From Hermatobates lingyangjiaoensis (Eukaryota > Arthropoda > Insecta > Hemiptera > Hermatobatidae): DNA of 64,000 bases. Below the pieces are notes generated by a model. That model worked only from the letters and a program-made list of their open reading frames with translations. It made no database searches and was not told where the DNA came from. Every line of letters begins with the position of its first letter. Position 1 is the stretch's first letter. A program made the translations under genes and the position numbers. The DNA lies in assembly GCA_026182355.1 (NCBI GenBank), contig JAPFBL010000009.1, positions 372,001-436,000 on the forward strand, read 5' to 3'. Positions 35,851-48,622 of this stretch are shown in pieces.

Positions 35851-36591
35851 TATTAAAATGGTGTAGAAAGTAATTTACTCTTGAATTATTACCATCTTTA
35901 GATCTCATAAACAAGACACATAAAAAAAACTTTTTAAAAGTTTTGAATATTTCGTATCGTTTTTTATGTGTCAATAATATATTGGAGTGTTATGTTAAAT
36001 TGGGTGTTAGGAGGTGAGTGTTGGCGTGTTTATAGACTCGTTTGATTTGTTGGGGTACTCCCTGCTTGTATGCCCACAGCATTGAGTGTTATCGTAACAA
36101 TCCGCCTGTCGCCACACTCCCCTCAGACTTCATGCCTGTCATCCTCCTTGATATACATTTTTTTTTTTATAAGCCACTGATTCCAGTCGTAAACCTCATT
36201 TTTAGTCATATACTGTACTTTTATGTTATTCCTATTTATTAATAACTGTTATTAATAACGGGAATCATAATTTTAAAATATGATTTTTATTTATTTTTGG
36301 TACAATTAAAAATCAGTCGATTTTATTGATTTCTTGACAGATGATATGTTTAAAGAATGCTTATTTTCAATACCACAGCTGGAGTTCGGTAATCTTTATT
36401 GAAATATTTGAAAACTTAAAATTTTTTCAAAGTGGTGAAATTTAATTAATCTTTACAGATTGAATTGGTTTGCTACTCAAGTTACTAAAGTTGAATTTTT
36501 CTCACTAAAACTTTTACTTTAAGTAATGTTGAGTGAAGCCCACTGTAGATTTTTATAATTTGTTGTATAACTCGTTCAGTGTAAAGTTAGG
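35851..36591. other. AT-rich spacer
   Basis: No element is recognised. The 66-codon frame at 36042-36242 is not recognised. Confidence 0.5.
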
Positions 36592-36880
36592 TACTGTTGC
36601 AGTGGTGTACAATGAAAGAACACACATAACCCGAACATTAGCCGAACATTTTACATTGGGATTCCTAAATTTTCCTAACTTAAGTTATTTAGAGTAGGAA
36701 TCTTAACGAGTACCTGACATCTTACAGACACGAGACTAGCAGCTTAAATCCTATCCAAGGGATGATTTATCCACATTTATTTGACCTCCCGCGTGAATAA
36801 ATTGAGTGCCGTTGTGGGTTTCGAACCATTTACCAGTTTAGAGACGATCATATAAGTCACTGTGCTACCCTGGACTCTTC
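36592..36880 (-). repeat. tRNA-derived SINE, minus strand, full length
   Basis: Head (GAGTCCAGGGTAGCACAGTG), B box GGTTCGAAACCC, body (GGATAGGATTTAAGC; CAGGTACTCGTTAAGATTCC) and tail (AATCCCAATGTAAAATG). The order is as in the other copies. Confidence 0.75.
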
Positions 36881-37732
36881 CAGCGGTAGATATTTGTGCA
36901 AAAGCAAAAGTTATGTAAATTTAAATCGTTTAGTGGAATAAATGTGTTTCCTTAAGCTATGAAGAAAGGTGTGGAAGGAAATGAGATGGTTCTCCTTGGA
37001 AAAAAGTTGTTTAAGGTGAAGGAGGTCAGTGTGCAGATTGAAATTGAAGACAAAAGAAGCTGCATTAAAATAGATGTTGGCCTTCTTTGAATTTCAAATC
37101 TGCAATTGGATCAGCAGTAGTAACGTTTGGGGGGAAATGCATGCGTAGCATGTGCCTCGTAAAAGTGACTACAGCGAAGAAGAGCAATCCTTCAAGCTTG
37201 TAAAGTCCTCTATCCAACTTTCAAACATAAATCATTGACAAATCAAGGCAAAAAACTGCTCGTGCATTCTGAATAATCCATTGATATTTCAATACAACTG
37301 TATTGATTGGAAAAAATACAACGTATTTCATATAAAGTACGACAAATCTCCTTTCGTATGATGTAGTAGCGTTACATTTACCCACCAAAACTAAATGTCA
37401 GCGCTTAGTACGTTTATTAATCAATCTAAATATCTTACTATAATTTTTATGGATAATTAATTATATAATTATAGACGTAGATATGATCGGAAAAGTCAAA
37501 GACCTCTTCAAGACGTAATTCACGATACCTACCTGGCTCGTGAGTAGCCTAAATCCAGGGAGTACTCCTAAAACAAGTCAAAGTGAGAATACAAGTGCAC
37601 ATCCTTAAATTATATGTGAACTAAATTTCAAAATTTTATCATATCAAAACTTGAGCGAGAAATTTTTCAAGAAATCGACATGATGATTATTTAGCTACTC
37701 ATACATATGGTTTAAATGTAAATCAAATTGAA
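36881..37732. other. Intergenic, nothing recognised
   Basis: AT-rich, without a long frame or a repeat shared with the window. Confidence 0.5.
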
Positions 37733-37856
37733 TACAGTAGAACCTCGTAGTACAAGGTTAATTCCCAGACCGATCTCGTATTGCGCTTTACTCTTATTAA
37801 GAAGCAATTTTTCGCATTGAAATTAATATGAAAATAAATAATCCGTTCCATCTCCA
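37733..37856 (+). mobile_element. pogo/Tigger-like transposon end
   Basis: TA followed by CAGTAGAACCTCGTAGTACA resembles the TA-flanked CAGTAGAACCTCG ends of pogo-type Tc1/mariner elements. The continuation CATTGAAATTAATATGAAAA and AATAATCCGTTCCA is also typical of such ends. Family X copy X4 starts about 40 bp later and the opposite end is missing. Confidence 0.45.
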
Positions 37857-37896
37857 AAATGCTTGTTTTTAATTTATCTTTTAAATGTGTAATTAG

Positions 37897-39175
37897 AAAA
37901 AAATTGGAGTGGCCTAAACTCAACTTTACTATAAGTAAACATGATATGAAGCTTCTTCATAATATGAAGTAGTAACATAATCATAATATGACGTTTTGTG
38001 TTGTTCAAATTTAAATCAAAATGTACCATTTATTTATAATTACCTGTAATCTTTTTTTTAGTTATAAGAGTCGTGGATCTCTTACATGGCTATCTGTAAC
38101 ATTAAATGGCTAGTCGATCTCTTACATGGCTATCTGTAACATTAAATGGCCAGTGGATCTCTTACGTGGCTATCTGTAACATTAAATGGCCAGTGGGTCT
38201 CTTATGTGGCTATCTGTAACATTAAATGGCTAGTGGATCTCTTACATGGCTATCTGTAACATTAAATGGCCAGTGGGTCTCTTATGTGGCTATCTGTAAC
38301 ATTAAATGGCTAGTGGATCTCTTACATGGCTATCTGTAACATTAAATGACCAGTGGATCTCTTACATGGCTATCTGTAACATTAAATGTCCAGTGGGTCA
38401 CTTATGTGGCTATCTGTAACATTAAATGGCTAGTGGATCTCTTACATGGCTATCTGTAACATTAAATGGCCAGTGGACTCTTACGTGGCTATCTGTAACA
38501 TCAAATGACCAATGGATCTGTTACATTTGATGTTGTTTATCTGACCTCCTTCTACATTGAAGATTTAAGCCAAAGCTTTCCCTTTAAGATTTCAAAATAT
38601 CCCTTTAGTAAGACTTACAAAACATATAAGATAAAATGTCAGTCATCCAATCACCGAAAATCAGCTTAATAATACTATCTGTGTTGTAACATAAAACGAA
38701 AGAGTTTTCCTTTTACTTCAACACTACCCAAAGATAATACTCGTAATATTCATAAACACAAAAAAATAAACATCTAATATTAAGTTTTGTTCAAGGGTAT
38801 GACATACAGGTTGATTAGACATTTTTTTAGACAAATATATCATAGCTTGTACAACATGAAACATTATTCCAGTTGGTCCATTGACAAAATTTCTAAGTCA
38901 ATATAAACAATGTAATTAAATGTCAACAAATACACAAGCATAGCAGGTAATCCAGTAGTCCAGGAAAAAAATTCAGTTTTTATAACTTCATTGCTCTTCG
39001 CAGCAATTGAAATTTAACACTTTTTTTATTGATTACTAATTTTTTGGTCAATTGTTGGGGTTTTTTTTCCTTAATTTTTGTTCCTTAATGAGCAGTTTAG
39101 TTCAAAAAAACATTTTCTGAAAACAGATAATGTGCTATATCGCTCGATTGGTTAATGTAATTTGAAGAAAATTAT
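37897..39175 (-). mobile_element. Family X copy X4, 5'-truncated
   Basis: It begins at the left with the inverted 3' end (TTGGAGTGGCCTAAACTCAAC, ACTTTACTATAAGTAAA). It aligns with X1 and X3 through TATTAAGTTTTGTTCAAGG and with X2 and X3 through TTTCTGAAAACAGA, then loses similarity near 39175. It contains the 40-bp minisatellite 38075-38526. Confidence 0.55.
38075..38526 (+). repeat. 40-bp minisatellite, 11 units plus a partial one
   Basis: The unit starts GGATCTCTTACATGGCTATC at 38075, with new units every 40 bp to 38475 (one 39-bp unit last). Two variants occur: A (GGATCT...ACATGG...CCAGT) and B (GGGTCT...TATGTGG...TAGT, units 4, 6 and 9). X3 has a single related stretch (CAGTGGATTTCTTACATTG, 41411-41429), so the array arose by expansion inside family X. 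Confidence 0.9.
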
Positions 39176-39219
39176 ATTAACTAATATCTGTAATTTAACA
39201 ATTACAGATATTGGTTAAC
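39176..39219. repeat. Inverted repeat (hairpin), 20-bp stem
   Basis: AATATCTGTAATT (39183-39195) and AATTACAGATATT (39200-39212) pair perfectly across a 4-nt loop. The stem extends outwards with one mismatch. It lies exactly where X4 loses similarity to the other copies. Confidence 0.7.
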
Positions 39220-40329
39220 GTTTTTTTTTAGAAAAATCTTCTAATTAAAATTTTAATTAGGAGTATTAAAATTGAGGACCACTTCTACTGTCTTTTTAGA
39301 AAATGTGTCTACTTCTGCATAGTAACACTTGAAAGAAAATTGATAAAAATGAAAATTTTAAGAATAATTTTATCTTTGGAAGTATGATGATGTCATACAA
39401 TAATGCACATGCATATGTGTTTTTGCGATGATGCAGACTATAAAAAAATAATGTATACACTGCATGATTGCGAAACGGTGATGATGATGCTCATGTTCTT
39501 TTAGAACTAATAGAAACTTCTCAAGAAAATGGTTAACACCCTGTATGTTATAAAAATTGCTTTAAAATTAACAAGCATTTTCAGAGCACAAAGAACTCAA
39601 CTATAATTTCCCAACTTATTTGAAAGATTATTCTGATTTAAATTGCATACTTAGTATTTTGTTTGAACATTTTCTGTATAGTTTCTACACAATTTTGTTC
39701 GATTTACCTGTCCTATTTACCTTTAATTTATACATGATATAAAGTTTAGTATATAAATACTGAATATTTAGATAATTAAATATCTAATTAAATATCCCTT
39801 ATATGGAATTAGCGGATCCCCTTTGGATAGAAATACGTACTTATTCTTGGATTATAATTCTACTAAGCTAACCCTTTGCTTAGAAGGATTTTATTCTATC
39901 ACATCATTAACGGACTGCCTTTCAAAGGAATTAGATTAGGCCTAAGAACTTTAATGAGCCATCCAATTGTGACTGAATCATTTCTTGTAAACTGACGTTA
40001 TTGTCCAAAATAACCTTTTTCACATTAATATTAAGCCTAAGGCTTTATTTCCAGGTGTTAATCCCTTTTTGATCCGATAGAAAATGCATGAATAACAGGG
40101 TTTGTTTGAAATGACATCAAACAATGACGTTGTCCAATCACGTCCTTTGTCCCAAAGGCCTGAAAACATTATGCCTAGGTGTTTCCATTCATGATAAATA
40201 TGCGTCAGTGTGTTCCTATTTGAACTGACATTAATTAAATAGAACTATGGACCATGCTTTGTTTGATAATATACATACTTTATTATATACTAACAGCTAA
40301 TTAATAACATAAACTAGTCATCACTTGTG
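39220..40329. other. AT-rich intergenic DNA
   Basis: No long frame or recognised repeat. Confidence 0.5.
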
Positions 40330-40450
40330 CAATCTGTTGTGGTGTGGTATTTACTCATGATAGGGAATTTCAAAAAAATAAGTCTCCACCAAAAGGAGCT
40401 TTATGTCAAAACCAACAACGCGTTTCAAACAATTAGTGTTCTTATTCAGG
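40330..40450 (-). mobile_element. C-type unit with hammerhead-like motif
   Basis: The reverse complement aligns with 63510-63635 (GAAACGCGTTG, then GGAGAC, then GAGTAAATACCAC). It is a single unit without palindrome or strong (TA)n flanks. Confidence 0.5.
40417..40449 (-). ncRNA. Hammerhead-like motif, C type, one core change
   Basis: CTGAATA (40449-40443 on the minus strand; the normally invariant G8 is T), spacer A, stem II GAACA/TGTTT, GAAA, then CGCG-TTG. It is probably inactive because of the G8 change. Confidence 0.4.
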
Positions 40451-41088
40451 TTTACATCTGCACTGTTGAGGGTTTTATTGCAGCAGGGACCTAGGAACGA
40501 CTACCTAACAAAAAGGATATCTGAAATTCTCCAACATAAATATACTAACAGATACAAAACCCACTCCAGAACGAAATGATTTTGTATATCGAGGTACTAC
40601 TATATAGTTAAAAATGGTTCTTGTATCTTCTAAGGGAAACGAATGACATCACCTTACTATGAGTAATTAGTGAAATTAAATAAGAGGCACACTCAAGGAG
40701 ACATCTCTGCTCCCTGCTGGATACCATCTGTGTCGCGCTGGCAGCACTCCGTCCACGGAAGCCTCTCTACGGTTCATTTGCATTCCATATCAGATAAATA
40801 ATCTAAACAGGTTTTTAAAGCTATTCAGCTGATATAAACAAGTCACCATCTCCAAACCTGTGAGCTGAAACAGAAAGACGAAAAAACATTTTTAACAGAA
40901 ATCTTCTCAAGTGGACAAAACCCTGAGAAAGCTATAAAGATTAAATATTTTTAAAGGAAATTTTCTATGGCAACTGTTAAATTTTTTTTAAAAAATATCT
41001 GAGTATAATCATTACCATATATGGACAATTCTCGACTTACGTTCATTCATTTTACGTCTTTTAATTTTACTTTCAAAATTTTAATATA
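40451..41088. other. Intergenic
   Basis: A GC-richer patch at 40690-40785 has no assignable frame. The last 50 bp (ACTTACGTTCATTCA, 41037-41051) resemble 46350-46400 on the far side of X3. Confidence 0.4.
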
Positions 41089-42140
41089 AAAAATCTGGAA
41101 TGGCCTACATTCAACTTTACTATAAGTAAATTTAATATCAATCTTCTTGGATGTATAATATATAACATCTCATTTAAGCATAATGTAAACATCTAAATGG
41201 GAGATGTTTATTAGTCTTTCATTCCTGAGGTAGTCAGATAGTAGTGATCGATCAACTTATCAATATGTAAGTTTATTTTTGTATATCGCACCACTGATTC
41301 AAATAATCTCATTAGTATAACTACAGCAGTAATAAAATTTTTGAAAAGTCAAAGTAAAAAATTTCTTGATACGAAATAATCTCCTGCAAGAGAACATGGC
41401 TTTTGTTCAAGTAGCCAGTGGATTTCTTACATTGTTTACTTCGCCTCCTTCTATATTGAATATTTAAGTCAAATTTTTAAATTTAAAACAGGAAAATACT
41501 CTTATTTTCTTTGAAAAACATCATAAACATCGAAGAAAAAATGTCGTTTTAAGATATTTTATAATTAAGGATATATGTTAATTACATTTGTTAATCTTCA
41601 AACGAAAGATTTCAATTCTGAATTATGTTTAACATTTTTGATCTTTTATAGAATTATAATACTGGGAATTTTATAGCTCCTTAGTATTTATTAAAATCAT
41701 TTTCCTTCCCCTTGGTTAAAATCATGTATACACATTTTTTCTGAGGGAGTGTTTTATTTTTCCTGCCTGTTGAACTCTGTTATAAGGTTGCTATGAATGT
41801 ATATTGAGTTTAGCCAGTTTACTGAATAATTAAGTTATTGAATATATTAGATTAAATTAGTTTTATGTTATAATTATTATTTTAGGAATTATAATAGGAG
41901 TAATGTTTAATTTTGCAGTTACTATGACAACTAAAAGTGGATAATTTGTCCATAACAAACCTTCCTTGTATTTGCAAGAGTTTCCATTTAGAAATAGACA
42001 TCTGTCTATCAACTCACCACTATCTGGATATATATTCTAGTTATTTGTTTTACTCCTACTACAAATCATATGCATTGTAGAAGTATTTATGACTCTGGCC
42101 TCGTGATCTAACTATTGGATTAACAGGAATCGAGTGTACA

Positions 42141-42277
42141 GCCATAGGTGACATCCACAGGTGTCATCCACAGGTAGAATTCCCAGATGGCATCCACAGG
42201 TGTCAGCCATAGGTGTCATCCACAGGTGTCATCCATAGGTGGCATCCATAAGTAACATCCATAGGTGGCATCCAAAG
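42141..42277 (+). repeat. 13-bp minisatellite
   Basis: About ten units of the type CATCCACAGGTGT or CATCCATAGGTGG, with one interrupted unit. Confidence 0.85.
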
Positions 42278-42841
42278 AGTGATTCTACTGTGATGTGTCA
42301 ATTTTGTGTCAAATAAATAGCTATATTTCTTTTAACCGTCTTCAGGACTTTGAGAAGATTATGTAAATATGACAACAGGGTTTGAGAAAGTGGGTTTTTT
42401 TTGAGCTGGAAGTCTGTTAGATAAAAGTTGTAGGTAATCTAGTAGAACATTTCGAATATTAATGTAATTAACCAGTTACACACTCAAATCAAAGTCAAAT
42501 CCAAAGATTCAGTATAATTTAAAACTTTTATATTTGGGAGCTTCTAATTTTTGAAAATGATAAATACGAACTATTAGACTAGAATAGTGAAAAAACTGGA
42601 TATTGTCAACAAACATAAATCCTCTTTCTTGAGGAAAGAGTCCATTCGTCACATTTCAAGAGCATGGTAAGATACTACAATTCACAAAGATGAAGTAATT
42701 ATAACTGTTAAGTTTTGCTCAAGAGTGCAATATATACGTTTATTAAAGCATTTTATGAGACAAATCAATCATACCATGGAAGACAAAGGAAATTTATTTA
42801 TGTTTATTGCCGGTGATTTTTTACATGTAATAATATTATCT

Positions 42842-44200
42842 TCTTTATAAATAAAATAATGATTTTGTCTGTACATTGCTTAGAACTGACTCATTTCAAG
42901 TTTTCTTTACGTTTCATACATTGGAGAAACCGAATCCACCCTTAGAAAAATTTCTGTCGGTTTGTCGGTTTGTCGGTTTGTCCGCAAAACTTTGTCACAG
43001 GTAAACTCAGCTACCATAAGACATATAAAGCTGAAACTTTTACAGTAGATTTGTGTAGGTCTAACTTAAAATATAGGCTATAAATTGATTGGAAATTCAA
43101 CGTAGAAGTGAAGTTATGGACGTTTAACGCAAAAATGTTTGTCACAAGTAAACTCAGCCACCATAAGACATAGCGAGCTGAAACATTGACACTGGATTTG
43201 TGTGTGCCTAACTTAAAATATGGGCTCTAAATAGATTATTAATTCAGTACAGAAGCGAAGTTATGGGGCTTTTAGCTGTATTTTCCTAACTTCACAGACA
43301 AGTTTGTTTTGAAAATACACAGGTGTGGCAAGTAGGTATTGTTAGTTGATTTTAATTTCAATTGAGCACATGAATATATTGCGTATTTGACATCATTGAA
43401 ATGGTGTTTCACAGAGTTAAGGATGTACTATCTATTGAGAATAAATGTTTTGTAAACGAGCAATTCTCAGCCCTTAATATGAACAGGCATGAGAAATCAA
43501 CAAACAAGTTCTTACGCTATATGAAGCCGAGGAAAGAACTTACAAGTCAGTAAAGAGATTGGATTAGTGATGAAGAAGCAGTTCATTATCTAATTGAATT
43601 TCTTGACTCTGAATTTATTTCTCCTGGACTGCCTGCTCATGAGTAAAAACTTAAAGTAGGAGCACCAATGATGCTGCAATTTATAGCAGTAACAAATTTC
43701 ATGTTACGAAACATGAGTGACCCAAAAACTGTGCAACGGGACACGACTCTGAGTTCGTGCTCTACACAGATATGCCATAGAGGCGGACATAATGACTGGA
43801 TGTGGTATTGGGGAGTCTTCCGAACCACTGTCTGTTTCCATTCAAATGATCGCAAGGTCCCCTCAGAGTCTATTTCGCAATGACGTTAACTAAGTCGCAA
43901 AGGGAGACTTTATCTAACGCAGGAATTCAAGTTAGCGAAACCAAGTTTTTCTCACATGGTCAACTGTAGTTTACTTGCTCAATAGTCAGAGGTTTCAACT
44001 GATTGTTCTTCCATGAACCTGAAGGACAGACAGCTAATGTAGTGTATACAGAGGCATTTGTTTAACACTGTACTAATAATGGTGTTTTCTACTATTCTAT
44101 AATTTCTAATTATAGTATTAGTATAAAACTATAATTGATATGTTGGAATACCAAGTATAATAGAATTTTTGATTCCGTCAAAGACGGGTACATTTGCTAG
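42842..44200 (+). mobile_element. Helitron/Helentron-like family A copy A4
   Basis: It runs from TC-TTTATAAATAAA to the hairpin CCGTC-AAA-GACGG (44175-44187) and CTAG at 44197-44200. The 8-bp microsatellite has three units (42958-42981). This copy lacks the SINE-head block of A1 and A3. It ends exactly where element B begins. No target duplication is seen around the pair, as expected for rolling-circle transposons. Confidence 0.65.
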
Positions 44201-45092
44201 TCTATATATAAATTCTCTTCGTGGCTCTGTATGTATCTATGTATGTTTTTACCTTATGCATTCGGCCTACAATGGACCTTTTTTAAAAATTCTTTTGCAA
44301 GGCACTTTCTATAGATCTTGGGGTGGTTTTAGGCTATTAAACTCTGGGGGGTAGCCTAACCCAGGCCCCTAGGGCCCTATAATAGATAAGGTTTGCTGTA
44401 TAACCTGTTTGTTTACATTTTGACTTTAATTGGTAATGGCAACCGCAGGTTATTCATTATTTACAACCGTAATCATTATTACAACCGTAGGTTATTCTTT
44501 GTGATAATATTTCCACATGCTTTGTTCAATTATTTTTTCGATACAATGCTTTTTCATAAACGAATAATATTTCATCAAAATATTGTTATTCAAACTTTTA
44601 AGAGACAATTTTGTTTACTGATATAATTTTAATTGGACATTTAAAACTGTGTGAAGTCTTCAAATTGAAATCATCGAATGAAATGTAATGTGATATGGTT
44701 TAGCCTCTTCAACTAACTGGTTCCTAATTGAAACGATTTGGGGGTTTAAAATTCGTATCATATTTAACAGATAAGACATATCACATTTAATGAGCTTAGA
44801 CTTCTTTCAAATTTCTTGATGTATTGTTCGGCAAAAAATATTCTTTTTATTATTTGTTTAATCTAATCTATCAACTTCCAATATTATTAGACAATGTGTG
44901 AAATTTATAATCACTGTTAGACTATATATTTTTTGCGTAATCTATAATTTTAATTCTGTATTAATTTCGTTTATGTCAAAAAAGTTAAGTGTAACGGAAC
45001 TATAGAAAATTTAAATTGTTTTCGTTATATGTAATTTATTATTAGAGTTGAAATTAAATTGTTTCCCGGGTAAAGCCGGGTAGATCAGCTAG
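44201..45092 (+). mobile_element. Second Helitron/Helentron-like element (B)
   Basis: It starts with TC-TATATATAAATTC, ends with a CCCGG/CCGGG hairpin (45065-45080), then GGGTAGATCAG and CTAG at 45089-45092. Its ends share the pattern TC-T-TATA-AAA and GGGTA-N6-CTAG with family A, although the interior is unrelated. The 892 bp carry no helicase or Rep frame. It inserted immediately 3' of A4, or the two moved together. Confidence 0.6.
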
Positions 45093-46050
45093 TTCATCTT
45101 ATATCTCATATAGGTCAATCAATTATTTACATTTTTCCATTATAAACATCAATTTTATCTCAGTGGATTTGCTCAAAAAATTTCTAAGACTATGTAAACA
45201 ATCAAAGAGTAATGGAGTAATCCATACTTACCCAATCAATAAGTAATAATGTAAAGAAATATTAAAAATTCGACAAGTATAGCAGGTGATCCCTTAGTCT
45301 AGGATAAACAAACAGTTTTTATAGCTTTATTACTGTTTGCCGTGATTGAAATATTATGAATTTTTTTTAAGAAGTCTAATTATTTGTTCCATTTTTGGTC
45401 AAATTTTCATTATTTTTTAATTAACTGTTTAGCGTCAAAAAAAATTTTCTGAAAACAGAAATTGTGCTGTAACGCCCCTTAGAAGAGTGTAATTTAAAAA
45501 AAAAATATCTCAACTCTTTCTCCACATACTGTTCTATCTCTAGACATAGTTTCATTTTGATACGTCAAACCTGTATGGCTTGCTCTCACAAACTTTGGGA
45601 TTGAATTATAAGTCAAAATTTTTACATTTTATTGAAAAAAAAATTCTGAATATATTTTTCATTTATTGCATTTATAACCCCAAAGATAATGCCAAAATTT
45701 GAAAAAACTAGAGTAAACAGTTTAGGAGAGAAAAATGTTTTCAAAAAACTGGTTTCTGACAAAAAAAGTGACATTCCCGTCGTGCATAATTCTTCCCAAA
45801 CAATATGGATCATCTACAATATGGGGCCCATTTTTGTGTAAAATATCAACTTGATCCATCAAAGATTCTGGACCGTAGCGTGGTAACAAGCAATGCTAAC
45901 CCCCCCCCCCCCCCACCCACACACCCACACAGACATCATCGAGAAAACATCATAAAACGACTTCTGGTACCTCAAAACATATAATTCCGTCAAAATCTCG
46001 AGATCGAATTTTTTCACGATTACTATACTTTACTTATAGTAAAGTAAAAA

Positions 46051-47900
46051 GTAAAAAAATATATTAAAACTTCAAAATTATAAAAGAAAGTGTTTGTGTG
46101 AGTTAATTTGAATTTGCTTCGAGTAACACTACTAAATGTTACTAAATTTGAATAAAACTCATTTAATTGAAATAACAAATTCATGTTTTGCTTGAATTTA
46201 ATTTACATACATAAAATTACATTTTTGTTACTATTTTATAATATTATGTTTATAATATATGATTTGCGGGTGTTTTATAAGATGTGGTAATTGAATTCTT
46301 GGATGTGTATTACACTATGAACAATAGACATTACAAGAAGGTACAGTAACAACTTACGTTCACTTCTAACTTACGTTCGGCCGTTCCGAACTTAATCAAA
46401 AGGTTTCTCGAGAATTGTTTGTATTATTATTTATAACAACGTTATGGAAGTTGTTCCATATTTCCACCCAGCTAATTAAAGTGACTCACAGTGATACATT
46501 ATGTTAGTGATGACATGGTAGATGGTTTATATTTCTTCAGGTTATAGTTTCAAGGTGTTACGGTGAGCATCTTAAGTTGAACATATCCTATGTTTTTCTA
46601 AAATACCTGATATTTTTCAGGTGTGATTGGAGCAGCTACAAGATGGTACAGGCAAGTACAACTTAATATTTAACAGTTTTTTTTTTATTTATGAAATTTC
46701 ATCATTTACATATTAACAGGGCCAACCCTAACAATTGCGTGGCTCTATACGAATGTCTGCAATGTCATTATACCGATTTTTCAATTCGATATAACTCAAC
46801 TGTTACATAAAAAGTACCCTCTGTTGTAACTGCGTTTTAGCCGAGTGAAGAGATGAAGTATCTGATCAGCCAAAAGTTTGTTCTATTTTATTTACTTGTC
46901 ATAATCACTTGCAACAATGAGGATAAAACATCAAAAAACACTGTAGTCACATGAAAACAGAAAAAATACGCTAATTCTATACCTGATTATAACTTATAAT
47001 AGTTTAATTTAATAATTTACATCTACGAGATTTACATCTCGTAGATTAGCGCGGGGCCCCCTGCGGCAGCACAGGTTGCAGTACCCTGGGCCCCCTGCGG
47101 CCGCATAAGTTGCAGTGAGCCTAAGGCCTGTCCTGCATATTAGTCAAACTCTATTATCCGATATTTTGACAACGGCAAATTATCTTGTCGTTTTGAATTA
47201 CATAGGACACGACATATCTGTCTTATAAGTCATCGTATGTCAGCTAAGATTGACCTGGAAGTCAAATGCAGCCATCATAAGCAAAAGGACATGACTCGTG
47301 AGTCAGTTTGCCCGATCAATGTTTGTTAAACATTAGGACAAATGTCATCTCGAAACAAATAAAAAACACTTAAAATTGTCCACACTAAACGTTGATATAT
47401 GGAAACATGATTGAAATTACGAAAAATTAACTGCATTAATTTTTTTATAATAATATATTGGTGACACATATTTAATTTAAAGGTGAAATTTTAAAATTCT
47501 TTTCATTTATGTATTCGTTTAAATTGTAACAATCATTAATTCAAAGAAAATAACTTATTCCTCTTGTTTATATTTAATCAAATGTAAAGGGTTTAATGCT
47601 TCAATTTATGTTTTTCCTTGATGAAGTACGAAGGCATGAAGTATATGTAAAGTTGTACAGCTTATCTTCATTTAATACTGTTCTGAATTAATTTCTTTAA
47701 AACGGTTTATTGAATATACTTTAAAATTAATAGTTTTAAATTTGTGCTGGGTTTTCTCAGAGGTCAAGGTTTGAATGTTAGTCCAGACTAGAGATTTTTA
47801 TGCGGGAGATGGAAAAGTTTATTCTCAATGACCTTAGGAATCAATTAGTCCATTGTTGCTAAGTCTGTAAAATGTCAGATCTTCGGGAAAGTATGGCTAC
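46051..47900. other. AT-rich intergenic DNA
   Basis: A short GC-rich duplication (GGGGCCCCCTGCGGC and GGGCCCCCTGCGGCC) lies at 47050-47105. Nothing else is recognised. Confidence 0.45.
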
Positions 47901-48290
47901 TCAAATAAATATCAGTAAAGGAGAATTAACGCGGTGGGTGGCTTGACCATTACTACTACTAGCCAGCGCCCACTCCGACAGTGCAGGCATTTGGTGACAG
48001 CGCTGACCAGTAGAGACGGGTTCCTCATCAGTTTCTGTCTGACCGAGGGCCTTGCAGACCCTGATGTGAGCTACATCCATTTCATCATATCCACTGAGTT
48101 GGCATTCAGGCTTGTCGAGTACTTTTATGCGGTGTAGGTGAGATGTCAATTAGTCGTGGTTTGTTTTCACGCTCCGACTGGCAGTACTGATGCTCTGAGG
48201 GAGGTCGTGTTTGACATGGCCCTGTGGAACCAGGCTTTCCCATTAGCTCGACCATAACTAAAATATGTCTCATAAATAATTGAACCACAC
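47901..48290 (-). other. GC-balanced block with overlapping frames, possible exon or relic
   Basis: The block stands out from AT-rich surroundings. Minus-strand frames of 82 codons (48149-47901) and 60 codons (48288-48106) follow each other in different frames, as a frameshifted coding relic would. I do not recognise the product, and splice sites are not convincing. Confidence 0.3.
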
Positions 48291-48622
48291 ATGAAGTAAA
48301 GCTTTAAATTTATTGATCTTTTTAACTATTATAGCTATTAATTATACTATAAATTTAATGTGTTGAATGAACATTGAGAACTAAACTAACTAAAAAACTA
48401 ACCAAAAACTAAAAAGTTTATGTTTCGACGTTTAGCGAAATTACTTAAGTCATGAGGTGCCCAAAAACTTTTTTTCATAAAAAAGATAATAAGTATTTGT
48501 GAGCAGGTTGTTTAGGACACGACAATGCTTGTGACACGATACAGATACTCATTCTTTAAGGCGTAAAATTCAAAAGGTAAATGTAAATTAGCGAAATAAT
48601 TTATATATTAATTTCAGATTTC

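Larger units (their letters stand above)
41089..46050 (-). mobile_element. Family X copy X3 with nested insertions
   Basis: Its left end is AAATCTGGAATGGCCTAC followed by ACTTTACTATAAGTAAA. Its right end is TACTTTACTTATAGTAAAGT. It is interrupted by family A copy A4 (42842-44200) and element B (44201-45092). The uninterrupted copy X2 shows the undisturbed site (ATATTATTCCTCTTACATC in its reverse complement). A further ~1 kb (41769-42820) is absent from X2 but partly shared with X1 and X4. No coding frame. Confidence 0.6.

Noticed and set aside
38075..38526. CRISPR array
   Set aside because: Units are contiguous 40-bp repeats without unique spacers, in eukaryotic DNA.
41037..46400. A pogo-like element split by X3 (ACTTACGTTCA on both sides)
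   Set aside because: Shared stretch is too short and the two flanks have the same orientation with no clear terminal inverted repeat.
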